Source: Coix lacryma-jobi var. lacryma-jobi (taxonomy: Eukaryota; Streptophyta; Magnoliopsida; Poales; Poaceae). Taken from it: a DNA stretch of 64,000 nucleotides. Under the pieces are notes generated by a model. The model saw only the letters and a list, made by a program, of their open reading frames with translations. It ran no database searches and was not told the DNA's origin. The translations under genes were made by a program, and so were the position numbers. Position 1 is the first letter of the stretch; each line of letters begins with the position of its first letter. Positions 34,447 through 45,666 of this stretch are shown here, piece after piece. Where the stretch lies: NCBI GenBank assembly GCA_009763385.1, contig CM019827.1, positions 93,656,177 through 93,720,176 on the forward strand, read 5' to 3'.

Positions 34447-36316
34447 TGAAGGACCGAGAAAGCACTAGCAAGGTGACCAGAGGGGGGGGTGAATGGGAGC
34501 TCAAAAATTCCTCTCGAAACTTTGGCCTTTGTCCCACAAATCAACCCCAAAAGCTACAAACAAGAACCGTGATGCCCACGACCCTTGGAAGAGGGTGGAT
34601 GATCCCTAGGATCACAGCGAGGCACCACAAAGCAAGAACGAACCAAACTCCAAAAGCGCCGGCACAAGTTCGACCCTCAAAAACCAAGTCCCAAACGTAG
34701 ATAGACGGCTACGTCGAGAAATCCCCAAATACCTATGCTAACAAGTAGCAAAGATACCTAGAGAGATTTCTTGGTTAACTACAAGGCCAAACGAGAAGTC
34801 CGGAAACCAAGCGGAAAAGCCAGGAGAGCGAATGCACTAAAACGCAACACTCAGCAGGATCCCGAACTGTCTGGCCCTGGGGTCCCGGACTGTCCGCCCC
34901 TACTGCGGACTGTCCGTGAGGGGATGGCGGACTGTCCGCCGGTCAAAAGTGCAGAAACACACTGCTGCTGAAGTGTCCCTGTGTAGTCCCGGACTGTCCG
35001 CGACAAACACCTGCGGACTGTCCGCCGGTCAAGAAAGAACAAAACAGCTGAGGAACGCAGCCACTGACTCGGCTTGCCCCCGACGCACGGACTGTCCGCG
35101 CCTGGGGTGGCGGACTGTCCGCCAATACCCAGTGAGGGCGATTTCGGTCACCCTTCACCCAAATCTCCTCCAAATCGATCCAAATCAAAATCCCTTGATC
35201 CCAAACTTGGAGAGGATGATCACGAGGTAGTTAGGAGACTATCCCCAAGAAATCATCCGCTCAAATCAACTCAATCAACGACAAATCGAAGGGGAAGGTG
35301 TATGAACCAAAAAAGCGACACGAAAACGAAATCAACCCGATCTACTTGTTCGTGAGGAGTTAGATGAATTCCTTCGGTGGAAATGACCATGTGGCTACCA
35401 CACGCTACAACAGTGAGGTTATGGCCTCACTTCCTCAAAATCTCCAGTACACAGAGGTATGGTTCTCTGCGGATCTCAGCTAGCTACAGCAGGGGATTGG
35501 GAGAGAAGAAAACCCTAGAAGCAAACAGCAAATGACTGAGATAGATTGGGAGGAGGGTGTCTCCCTCTACTTATCCTAATTCTAATTCCTACTCTACCCC
35601 TCACTAAATACAGAGCGAACCAGCTAAACCCTAGGGTTATTCTGGACCAACTCAAGGTAGGTGGTGATCCGACGGCCACGCCCGCACAACTCGTAGCGTT
35701 GCCTCGACGCAACCTCCCAATTACCGCCACGTGCCGCCCTCGCTCTGCACCCCCGGTTTTGTGGCCCAAACCGGGAAACCAGCCTTCACAGCCAACCCCC
35801 GGTTTTGAGGCCCAAACCGGGAAACCAGCCGACCAGCACCTGAGTTTTGAGGCCCAAACTCAGCAAACCCGCAGCACCCAGGTTTTGAGGCCCAAACCTG
35901 GAAACCGTCCTCAGCCCAAGTTTTGTGGCCAAACTCAGAAACCATCAGCACCCAGGTTTTGAGGCCCAAACCTGGAAACCGTCCACTCGGTGGTTTTTCT
36001 GTGGCTCAACCACCAAACCGAAGCTGTAGATGGGATGCACCGCCCGTGCACCCCATCCACCCGCAAGTCTCCGCTCATCGCTGTCCCAGGCTGTCAGCCA
36101 CCACAGCTGATCCTCAGGCCACCGGTCCCTCAGTCCAAGCCTCACGTTCGCCCTTCGCCACTCTCAGTCCATCGACACAGCACGTCTCTACTTGACCTTC
36201 ACCTTGCCTTCGATCACTGTATCCGTGCTCGACACCTGCACAACACAAGCCAAAGAACATGCGCATTATCCCAGTTGACAATCATTCATCACTCAGAGAC
36301 TCGCCATGTATCCGCA
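34447..36316 (-). repeat. 5' LTR of element E (1870 bp)
   Basis: It has the same ends as the copy at 26312-28364 and directly adjoins the primer-binding site at 34433-34446. An apparent deletion occurs near 35387, where the other LTR has about 145 bp more. Confidence 0.9.
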
Positions 36317-36321
36317 AATCA

Positions 36322-37049
36322 TATTATGCAAAAACCCTCCCATAGGTACAAGGAATAAAGATCAAGTGATTCTAGTCTTGTCCTATGGTTCATCAAATTT
36401 GACACATGCATAATGAATTATTAAGTCTTGCATTTAAATGGTAACAAGGAAAACCATAGGTTATACTTGCCTTGGTCACAAGCCTGGTCCTGGTGCTGCT
36501 CTTGAAAGTCTTGATCCTCAAACACGTCACCGTCTGGACTCACAAACAAACACCAACACAGGATCCAATCATTCATTACGTGCAAACAAAATATACTTCG
36601 ATTAGATCATTACACCAAACATCATAAACAGTTAGAGAAACACTAATAAAACTATTCTACTCATCGATACGATCACATGTACGTGTGGATCACTCTAATC
36701 GGACTAAAAACGAGAAAGTTACGAAGAAAACAAGTTTCAGGGGCTATTTTGTAAATAAAAACAGTTCCCAAGGGCTAACCTGCGAAAACCGAGGGTTAGA
36801 ACATAATTATCGATAGCCGAGAGGATCTAACGCGTGAAAAACACGGCTTAGGATGGCGGGTTCTATAACTGGGAAGTTGAGGGGCCAAACTGGAAGAAAA
36901 CATGACCTATTTTAAAGCTTTTTGAACTGCACTGGATCGCGGGTTGATTTTCGCAAAGCGCAGAGGCTCTTTCGCAAAAGCTGCAGCGACTGCCGCGCGG
37001 GCGCCGACACGGCTGCCACGCGGCGAGGGCGGATTGGCTGGTCCACCAC
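36322..37049 (-). repeat. Middle piece of solo LTR D
   Basis: The 728 bp lie between the AATCA duplication of E and the ACCAC duplication of F. Sequence becomes GC-rich toward 37049 and continues into 50278. No gene was seen. Confidence 0.8.
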
Positions 37050-38986
37050 TGAAAGTGCATTCGCCCCCAATGTGGGTTTTGGCAAATTAATGACAATCAA
37101 ATTAGGGACTAACCAGTTTATAAAAGCATGTATGCAGGTGTTAGTCCTTTGAAAGATTTGAAACGTTGAAATCTCGTGATCAAAGCACGTAGGATATTTT
37201 TGGACATAACGATGCCTAGCTCAAGTGGTAGTTTAAAATTTCAATTTTAAACTTGAGTTATAGGTAAGCCGGACTATGAAGAGGGTCACAAAGTAAGTTG
37301 GCTAGATGTGGAGAAAAGTGCTCAAATCGACTAACTTTAGTTCGCTTGAGAGACACCGCACAATCACGAACACGTAGAGGGTAATTTCATATGGTCGGTG
37401 GTAGCGACCATGTGTGGTCGGTGGTACCGACCACGGCTTCTCTGCGCAGCGCTCAAACACCCTCTCTGTATTGGTCAAAAATGACCTGGCGGTAGTACCG
37501 CCATAACCTCGGTACTACCGCCCGCGGTGGTACCGACGCAAGGTCGGTAGTAACCTGGTTTTGCAACCCTCTCTGTGTAGAGTTGTATTTGATCTAGCGG
37601 TGGTACCGCCATTACCTCGGTAGTACCGCCCCCGGTGCTACCGACCCTTGGCCGGTAGTTTCCAAGTTTGCAAGGCTCTCTGTTCGCGCTGAATTTGGCC
37701 TGGCGGTAGTACCGCCATTACCTCGGTAGTACCGCCACCGGTGCTACCGACCTAAGGCCGGTGGTAACCAAGTTTCGCGAAGCTCTCTGTGTTGAGTTGA
37801 AAATGGCCTGGCGGTGGTACCGCCATTACCACGGTACCACCGACCTCGGAGGTACCGACCTTTGGGCGGTAGTTTCCGAGGGACCAAGTCCCTTTGTGAG
37901 ATGCTCTCTGTTCGCGGCCAATTTGGCCTGGCGGTAGTACCGCCATAACCTCGGTACTACCGCCCGCGGTGGTACCGACGTGAGGTCGGTGGTTGCTTGT
38001 TTGGTCAGATCTGGATTCTTTCGACCGTTGTGAACTGGTCGGTGGTACCGGCCAGGAGTGGTCGGTGGTACCGACCAGTCTCGGGACTGAGGGAGTATAA
38101 ATGCCTCTCCTCTTCTCTTTCCACGGTCACCCACTCACTTCATACACTTATTGCTGACCTAACTCGAGAAAAACTCTCTCCAAGCATTGACTCACCCCTC
38201 TCTCTCCCCCTTTGCTCCTAGATTCATTCCCTTGCGAGATTTGAGCTAGGGAAGTGAGATTCGAGAGTGGGAAGCATCAATCTTCGACTTGAGCACTTGG
38301 TTTCCATCTTGCCGGCTTACTTTGTGTCTTTTACTCTTGAGCTCTTTGAGCTCTAGCCGGTTAGGTGTTCCTCGTGGTAGCCCGTATTGATTTACTTGTG
38401 AGGGCTCCCCGAAGCGTTTGTATTACCCTGAGATTTCTAGTAGAGATACTCTCGTAGCCTTTGTGGTTGCTTGAGTGAGGCGAGGAGGTGAAATAGACTC
38501 CGACCTTTGTGGTCACCTCAACAACGAGGAAGTAGGCACTCCTTAGTGGATTGGCCGAACCTCGGGATAAATCGCGTGTCCCGTGTGCTTGTTGTTGTTG
38601 TCCCTATTTTCTCTACTTCACTTGTTATTGTGTTCTTCGTGTTCTTCCTATCCCTATCTCTTTCTTAGGTTGGGAAGGCTCGATCTACATCAAGGGGAGT
38701 AACCAAGGTTTGGTGAGAGTAGATTTACCATATATCATTCTTAGGAAAGTGGGCTAGAATCTTGCATTATCTTCATAGCTTACATTCATCGGATTTGTAG
38801 TTTCTTTTAGGATCCCGGTTGTGCCGTTTGTTTGTGTCGGTAGTGCCGGAGTTTCACACCCGGTAGTACCTACCCAAACAAACCGGCCTCTCCGGTTGCT
38901 ATCTAACTACATCTTATAGTTTGTGAAGTTTCAGATAGTCAAAAATCACCTATTCACCCCCCCTCTAGGCTGATTCGGTCCTTTCA
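37050..38986 (+). repeat. 5' LTR of element F
   Basis: Runs from TGAAAGTGCATTCGCC to CGGTCCTTTCA. The U3 part (37385-38085) is filled with GGTCGGTGGTACCGACC-type palindromes; TATAAAT is at 38096-38102. Confidence 0.95.
38096..38102 (+). promoter_or_regulatory. TATA box of the 5' LTR of element F
   Basis: TATAAAT in GGGAGTATAAATGCC, just downstream of the last GGTACC palindromes (38041-38072). The same arrangement occurs before the internal gene (TATA at 45085). Confidence 0.75.
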
Positions 38987-39000
38987 ATTGGTATCGGAGC
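38987..39000 (+). other. Primer-binding site of element F
   Basis: ATTGGTATCGGAGC directly follows the LTR. It is the initiator-methionine tRNA type site with one change (CGG for CAG). Confidence 0.85.
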
Positions 39001-39040
39001 CTAACCCTTGTGTTAGCGCTTCACCGCGTAAGGGAGAATC

Positions 39041-41488
39041 ATGTCTACCATAAGTCAAGAACAGCTTGATGAGATTGTCAAGAAGGTTACTGCTCAGGTA
39101 ATTCAAGATCAAGCAAAGAAGCATGAAGATGAGATGAAGAGGATGAAAGATGAGATGGAGAGTTTGAGGCGAGCTTTGGACAACAAAGCCGAATCATCCG
39201 GAAGCGATGACAAGAAGAAGGAAGATGAAGAGAAAGGCAAGAAAGACACCGAGTTCACTAGAGTGCCATATGACTATAGCCATATGAGCAAGGTCATGCA
39301 ATTGCCTAGCGTCAATCTAGGCAAACCACCCGCCTTTGATGGAATCAACTACAATGATTGGGCACACAAGATGAAGCTACACCTTCTTGCCGCAAGAGTT
39401 TGGGAGATTGTTAACAATGGACCAAGTCATGTTGAAGGTCAAGAATTCACCGACAATGATGTGTTTGAGTTTCAACAAAATGTTCAAGCCGCATCATTGA
39501 TCCTATCATGCCTTAAGCCTGAAGAAAGCAACAAGGTACATGGAATGGAGAATGCCAAGAAGATTTGGGATACCCTCAGGATATCATATGAGGGTGATGC
39601 GAGTGTGAGGAAGTGCAACATAGAGCTTCTTCATGGAAAGATTGAGAACTTTGCAATCAAGAAAAGTGAGACCACTCAACAAATGTTTGATAGATTCATG
39701 ACATTGGTCAATCAGATTAGAGCTCTCGGAGACACAAAGTGGGATGACTACTCAGCTGGAAGAAAGCTATTAAGAGCATATAGAAAGAGGAACAAGAACC
39801 TTGCATCAATCATCATGGAGAGACCTAACTATGAGAGCATGGGACCTCATGAGATGCTTGCCAAGATAAAGCATCATGAAGTCCTGGATGATGAAGATAT
39901 AGAAGATCAAGAGGCAAGCCACAAGAAGGTGGTAGCACTCAAGGCTAATCAAGAAGAAGGAAGCAAGGCCAGAGATGACTCTTCAAGCGAAGGAAGTGAA
40001 GACTCCGATGATGAGTTGGCCCTTATTGTGAAGAACTTTAGAAGATTCATGAGAAAGAAGATGCACAAGAAGGGCAAAGGTGGTTACTTCAAGAAGTCAA
40101 AGAAGAGGAACTGCTATGAGTGTGGAGCGGATGATCATTTCATTGCCGATTGTCCACAAAAGAAGAACAAGAACAAGTATAGCAAGAGTGATGACAAAAA
40201 GCATAGAAGAAGAAGAGGTGGTGAAGCTCATCTTGGTGAGGAGTGGTTCTCGGAAGATGACTCAAGTGATGAAGAGAAGAGCAAGAGCAAGGAGAAGGAG
40301 AAGGGAGCGGCCAACATCGCCATACACAAGACCTCTTCTCCAAGCCTCTTCTCCAACATGGCTACATCGACAACTTCGTCACGCTTGTTCGAGAACCTCT
40401 CCGACGACGAGGATGACTTCACTCATTCTTGCTTCATGGCTAAGAATGAGAAGGTATCATCCAACTCTCCTACTTGTTCTAGTGATGAATGTAGTGATGA
40501 TGATATGGATGAATTTGAGCGTAGCATAATTAGAAAATTTGGCAAGAAAGGTGGAACTAAAATTATCAAATTGCTCACTAAATTAGAAAGTCGGAATGAG
40601 AGTCTTGCAATGCAAGGGGACTTGATCTCTCAAGAGAGAGAAAAGAACCGTGCATTGGAAGCCTCTCTTGCCGAGGAGAAGTTGAAGGTTGAGAAATTAA
40701 CCGTGGAACTATCTTTAGCCAATGACTCCAACAAGAAGTTGGTTAAGGAGTGTTCCATGAGCAATGACTCAATTGCAAGCCTAAAGAATGAGGTTAGCAT
40801 GGTTCAAGAGAGCCTCACAAGCTCTCAAAATAAATATCAAACTCTTGAACTAAGCTACAACACTCTTTGGAATAGCACCTCTTCAACTTCTTCTAAGGAT
40901 TCCGATGGCTCTAATGCCTCAACTAGTAATGGTTGCAAAAGTTGCTATAAACTTGATATAAATGCTTGTGCAACTAACCTTGTTGAGATAGAGAAGAAAG
41001 ACAAGGAGATTAATAGATTGAACATGATTTTGAGGAATGGTTGCAAGTGTAAGGTGCAACAACCAAAAGATATCCTCAAGACCGCAAGACACCCATCTAT
41101 CAAGGATGGAATTGGGTACAATAGGTATGGTGGTAAGGCCAATGGTAGAAAGATGGTCAATGGGGTACCTTTTGTTAACTTTAACAAAGGGGTTCCTCTC
41201 TTTGACCTAATGAACAAGGCCAACAAGGTTGCCAATCCAAAGGCTCCACTTGCTAATGGTAAGATCAACAAGGAGAAGCAAGTGGAGACCCCCAAGCAAC
41301 AAAAGCCCATATCAAGAAGCTATACATGTGATTACTTGTGTTGTTGGGGGAAGGATGGTAAGATAGTAGTCAAGTATGTTGGTGCCCTCAAGAAGAGGGA
41401 AATTATGAGAAATGTTTGGGTGCCAAAAGCTTATGTGACTAACCCCCAAGGACCCAATCTCGTTTGGGTACCTAAATCTAGAACATAA
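39041..41488 (+). CDS. Element F Gag, 815 aa
   Basis: Open from ATG 39041 to TAA 41486-41488. A coiled, charged N-terminus (residues 1-80) is followed by the UBN2-type gag domain at about 85-285 (KPPAFDGINYNDWAHKMKLHLL; LLHGKIENFAIKKSETTQQMFDRF). A CCHC zinc knuckle, CYECGADDHFIADC, begins near residue 358. Acidic Ser/Asp-rich stretches follow, then a long coiled coil at about 510-620 and a Cys-containing tail that ends VWVPKSRT. The length is usual for large Sirevirus Gag proteins. It would assemble the particle and package RNA. The frame is intact. Pol begins in another frame 15-40 bases later, so how Gag-Pol is made is not obvious. Confidence 0.92.
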   Translation: MSTISQEQLDEIVKKVTAQVIQDQAKKHEDEMKRMKDEMESLRRALDNKAESSGSDDKKKEDEEKGKKDTEFTRVPYDYSHMSKVMQLPSVNLGKPPAFDGINYNDWAHKMKLHLLAARVWEIVNNGPSHVEGQEFTDNDVFEFQQNVQAASLILSCLKPEESNKVHGMENAKKIWDTLRISYEGDASVRKCNIELLHGKIENFAIKKSETTQQMFDRFMTLVNQIRALGDTKWDDYSAGRKLLRAYRKRNKNLASIIMERPNYESMGPHEMLAKIKHHEVLDDEDIEDQEASHKKVVALKANQEEGSKARDDSSSEGSEDSDDELALIVKNFRRFMRKKMHKKGKGGYFKKSKKRNCYECGADDHFIADCPQKKNKNKYSKSDDKKHRRRRGGEAHLGEEWFSEDDSSDEEKSKSKEKEKGAANIAIHKTSSPSLFSNMATSTTSSRLFENLSDDEDDFTHSCFMAKNEKVSSNSPTCSSDECSDDDMDEFERSIIRKFGKKGGTKIIKLLTKLESRNESLAMQGDLISQEREKNRALEASLAEEKLKVEKLTVELSLANDSNKKLVKECSMSNDSIASLKNEVSMVQESLTSSQNKYQTLELSYNTLWNSTSSTSSKDSDGSNASTSNGCKSCYKLDINACATNLVEIEKKDKEINRLNMILRNGCKCKVQQPKDILKTARHPSIKDGIGYNRYGGKANGRKMVNGVPFVNFNKGVPLFDLMNKANKVANPKAPLANGKINKEKQVETPKQQKPISRSYTCDYLCCWGKDGKIVVKYVGALKKREIMRNVWVPKAYVTNPQGPNLVWVPKSRT

Positions 41489-41503
41489 ACTTGTTTTGTA
41501 GGA

Positions 41504-44216
41504 ATATGCCTCCGGTGGGTCAAGTTGGGTGTTGGATAGTGGATGCACCAATCATATGACCGGGGCAAAAGATATGTTCTCCTCCTTTCAACCAAGCAAC
41601 GACTCATGCAACAACATTGTGTTTGGTGACAATGGTAAAGGAGAAGTGCTTGGTTTGGGTAAAATTGCTATCTCAACTGACAATTCCATATCTAATGTAT
41701 TACTTGTGCATTCGTTGAGTTACAATTTGTTATCCGTTTCTCAACTTTGTGAAATGGGTTACGATTGTCTCTTTACGGATAAGGGTGTGACCGTCTCTAG
41801 AAGAAGGGATTCCTCTATTGCATTTAAAGGCGTGTTGAAGGGAAAACTTTACTTAGTTGACTTCTCAACTAGTAAGGTAGAACCTACAACATGTCTAATG
41901 GCAAAATCTAGCATGGGTTGGCTTTGGCATCGCCGACTAGCTCATGTTGGGATGAGGAACTTGGCCCAACTTCAAAGAGAAGGGCACATCCTTGGACTAA
42001 CCAATGTTTCTTTTGAGAAAGATAGGATTTGCAGTGCGTGCCAAGCCGGAAAGCAAGTTGGAGCAAAGCATCCAATCAAGAACATTGTGTCGACCACAAG
42101 ACCATTGGAGCTATTGCATATGGACCTCATCGGACCCGTTGCTTATCAAAGCATCGGCGGTAACAAATACGGTTTCGTTATTGTTGATGACTATTCTCGT
42201 TTCACTTGGGTGTTCTTTTTAGCAGATAAAAGCGAAACGCAAGGCATCTTCAAGAAGTTTGCTAGAAGAGCACAAAATGAGTTCGACATCAAGATCAAGA
42301 AAGTGAGAAGCGACAACGGGACCGAGTTTAGGAACACCAACATAGAAGAGTATCTTGATGAAGAAGGGATCAAGCATGAGTTCTCCGTTCCATATACCCC
42401 ACAACAAAATGGGGTTGTGGAAAGGAAGAATAGAACTCTTGTTGAAGCCGCAAGATCTATGTTGGATGAGTACAAGACTTCCCATGGCTTTTGGGCGGAG
42501 GCAATGAACACGGCATGTCATGCAATCAACCGCCTCTACCTTCACAAGCTAAGAGGGAAGACGCCATATGAGCTTCTAACCGGTAACAAACCAAAGGTGC
42601 ATTACTTTCGAGTTTTTGGCTGCAAGTGTTTCATACTTAACAAGAGGGCCAAAAGTTCAAAGTTTGCACCTAAGGTACACGAAGGCTTTCTACTTGGTTA
42701 TGGTACTAACGAACATGGCTACCGTGTATTCAATAATGCCACCGGCACTATTGAGTTAACGGTAGACGTGACTTTTGATGAATCCGACGACTCTCAAAAG
42801 GAGCAAGTCAATGATGAGCTTGTAGGTAATGACGAGCCTCCATCCGAAGCTATCAAGAAGCTTGCAACCGGTGATGTGAGGCCCGTTGAAATACAAGATG
42901 ATGAAGATGAACCATCACACACTCCACAAGATTCTCATATCCATCATGTGCATCCAAATGCGCATGATGAAGCTTCCGCAACTCCGAATGGTGGTAGTGT
43001 GGGTGATGTTCAAGTGATACATCAAGTTGATGATCAAACACAAGCTCAACATGAAGTCCGACAAGAAGATGGGGACATCAATGCATATGATGAAGATGAT
43101 GAAGATGGACCCATCCAACGAAGATCACTAGTGCCACATCCAAGAGTTCATCATACAGTTCAACGGGATCATCCCGTTGACAACATATTGGGGAGCATAC
43201 GGCGTGGGGTAACGACACGCTCTCGTTTAGCAAATTTTTGTGAACATTACTTGTTTGTCTCCTCTTTGGAACCTCTTAGGGTGGAAGAAGCACTTGACGA
43301 TCCGGACTGGGTGATGGCTATGCAAGAAGAGCTGAACAACTTCACCAGGAATGAAGTCTGGTCCTTGGTGGAAAGGCCCAAGCAAAATGTGATAGGAACC
43401 AAATGGGTCTTCCGCAACAAGCAAGACGAGCATGGCGTGGTGACAAGGAACAAAGCACGGTTGGTGGCTCAAGGTTTCACTCAAATCGAAGGTTTGGATT
43501 TTGGGGAAACCTATGCACCTGTAGCTAGGCTCGAGTCAATTCGTATATTACTTGCCTTTGCTACTCACCATGATTTCAAGCTATACCAAATGGATGTGAA
43601 AAGTGCATTCCTCAACGGCCCCCTCTCCGAATTGGTCTATGTGGAGCAACCACCGGGTTTTGAGGACCCAAAGTTTCCCAACCACGTCTACAAGCTCGAC
43701 AAGGCGCTCTATGGGCTTAAACAAGCCCCTAGAGCTTGGTATGATTGTCTTAAGGACTTCCTACTCAAAAAGGGTTTTGAGATAGGAAGGGCCGATGCTA
43801 CTTTATTTACTCGCAAGGTTGATAATGATATCTTTGTGTGCCAAATATATGTCGATGACATAATATTTGGTAGTACTAATGTTGCCTTTTGTGAGGAATT
43901 TAGTAGGATCATGACCAAAAGGTTCGAGATGTCCATGATGGGTGAGTTGAAGTACTTTCTTGGATTCCAAATCAAGCAACTCAAGGATGGCACGTTCATC
44001 AGTCAAACCAAGTATACAAGAGACATGCTAAAGAAGTTTGAGATGGACAAGGCCAAACCCATCAAGACCCCTATGCCTACCAATGGACATCTTGATCTAA
44101 ATGTGGATGGTAAGTCAGTGGACCAAAAGATATATCGCTCTATGATCGGTTCATTACTTTACCTTTGTGCATCTAGGCCCGATATTATGCTTAGTGTGTG
44201 CAAGGTTTCAAGCTAA
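41504..44216 (+). CDS. Element F pol: protease, integrase, reverse transcriptase (RNase H out of frame)
   Basis: The frame opens after TTTTGTAG at 41496-41503 with EYASGGSSWVLDSGC; the protease motif LDSGCTNHMTG is at about 41530-41565. Integrase has the HHCC region (HRRLAHVGM .. CSACQAGKQ) and the core D in HMDLIGP, D in RSDNGTEF, E in VVERKNRT. An acidic linker at 42780-43130 separates it from reverse transcriptase, with YVDDIIFG at 43848-43871. The frame runs off at 44216 because a small deletion near 44198 removes part of the CLCARFQ link and shifts frame; RNase H follows in the next frame. Apart from this lesion it is intact, in keeping with its young age. No gag-pol fusion frame exists; splicing, frameshifting or a short deletion could explain it. 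Confidence 0.92.
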
Positions 44217-44793
44217 TCCGAAAGAATGTCATATTATGGCCGTTAAGAGAATTTTTCGATACTTAGTGCACACTCCGAATCTTGGCTTGTGGTATCCCAA
44301 GGGCTCCACTTTCGATCTACTTGGCTATTTCGATTCGGACTATGCCGGTTGCAAGGTAGACCGAAAGAGCACTACCGGGACTTGCCAATTTATTGGGAGG
44401 TCTTTGGTGTCATGGAGTTCTAAGAAACAAAATAGTGTTGCCCTATCCACCGCCGAAGCCGAGTATGTGGCGGCCGGCGCTTGCTGTGCTCAACTACTTT
44501 GGATGAAGCAAACACTAAAGGACTTCGGATGTGAGGAAACCAAAATTTCACTTTTGTGTGACAATGAGAGTGCTATCAAACTAGCAAACAATCCCGTAAA
44601 CCACTCTCGCACAAAACACATAGACATCCGACACCATTTCTTGAGAGACCATGAAGCCAAAGGAGATATCGCAATACGCCATGTGAGCACCGAAAAACAA
44701 CTAGCCGATATCTTCACAAAGCCTTTAGATGAGTCAAGATTTTGTGCTTTGAGGAGTGAACTAAATATCATTGATTCTCGTAACATGGCTTGA
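44199..44793 (+). CDS. Element F RNase H, separated from pol by a frameshift
   Basis: It is read in a new frame from about 44199 to TGA 44791-44793. Motifs include DSDYAGCKVDRKSTTGTCQF, STAEAEYVAAG, LLCDNESAIKLANNP and RTKHIDIRHHFLRDH, which carry the acidic residues (D, E, D) of copia RNase H. The end, LADIFTKPLDESRF, is typical. The domain itself is intact; only its link to reverse transcriptase is broken. Confidence 0.9.
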
Positions 44794-45666
44794 TGTCTTG
44801 CACATATTTGTTTTCACCTAGAGACCTAGATAAATGGTTTGACAAAATATTGTGTATGATTTCAAAATCTATTTTGCATACTTCACTTATGTCCATGGCT
44901 ATGTATTGGTTATATGAAATCTGGACATGTTTGAAGTATGTGTAGTGTACCACACAAGGCTCTCTTGAAATCCATCTCTGTCCTCTCTGTTTTTGTGCTG
45001 TCGGTGGTACCGCCATAGGGCGGTAGTACCGACGTCGGTAGTACCGGCCCTATGGGCGGTACCACCGACCGGGTTTGACCCGAGTATAAAAAGGGGCGCG
45101 GTGAATCTTTTCTAACCCTAGTCAAACATCTTTTGACTGCCGCCTCCCTGCCTCCCAGCGCCGCCGCCAGCCCGTGCTTGAGCCCGTGCAAGCCGCCGCA
45201 TCCTTCTCCTCTCCGATCTCCCTCCTCCTCCTCCCAAATCCAAATCCCTTCGGTGGAAAGGTGCTTTGAAGGTTGGAGATCGTCGTGGTGGTGTTCTTGA
45301 AGCCCGAAGTTTCCTCCTTCATTGGATTTCGACCTCTTCTTCACGAGTAGCAAGGTACTAGGGTGTTCATGCCCGATCTCTCAATGTACTTTGTTCTAGG
45401 TCTATTCCTTTGGTAGGATTGTTCTATCTAGTATGAAGATGCTTCTAGGATGTATGGTTAGCAAGTTCATAGCGATTTTGTAGATTGGATTAAAGGAAAC
45501 CGCACGCTGCTGTGCGGTCGGTAGTACCGCCCCCAGGGGTCGGTAGTACCGCCCGCGCGCAGCGAGCCATTCTCCTTCCCGATTTCGATCGTCTTATCTG
45601 CTACATTCGTTGAAGTAATCTTTCCATCATCTTTGTCTTATGTTGGTCTATGCTATCTTTGTCTAG
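44794..45666 (+). promoter_or_regulatory. Internal promoter region and 5' leader of the extra gene in element F
   Basis: GGTACC-type palindromes stand at 44999-45070, including an inverted repeat with 21-base arms centred at 45033/45034. TATAAAAA follows at 45085-45092 in CGAGTATAAAAAGGGG. Two more palindromes are at 45515-45555. This repeats the layout of the LTR promoter (palindromes, then GAGTATAAA). A possible 5' UTR intron could run from AAG|GTACTA near 45354 to TTTGTCTAG|ATG at 45666. Promoter function is inferred from layout. Confidence 0.6.

Larger units (their letters stand above)
26312..36316 (-). mobile_element. Element E: Sirevirus (Ty1/copia), 10.0 kb, complete but decayed
   Basis: Both LTRs, a primer-binding site, gag, pol and polypurine tracts are present on the minus strand. 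The target duplication AATCA is perfect (26307-26311 and 36317-36321). The order gag, protease, integrase, reverse transcriptase, RNase H is that of copia elements. Several polypurine-like GGGGGAG motifs before the 3' LTR, and RNase H motifs such as KSTSRTCQFIGSSLVSWSS, point to the Sirevirus (Maximus/SIRE) group. It has stops and frameshifts in gag and pol. No env-like gene was found in the 1.6 kb between pol and the 3' LTR. Confidence 0.9.
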
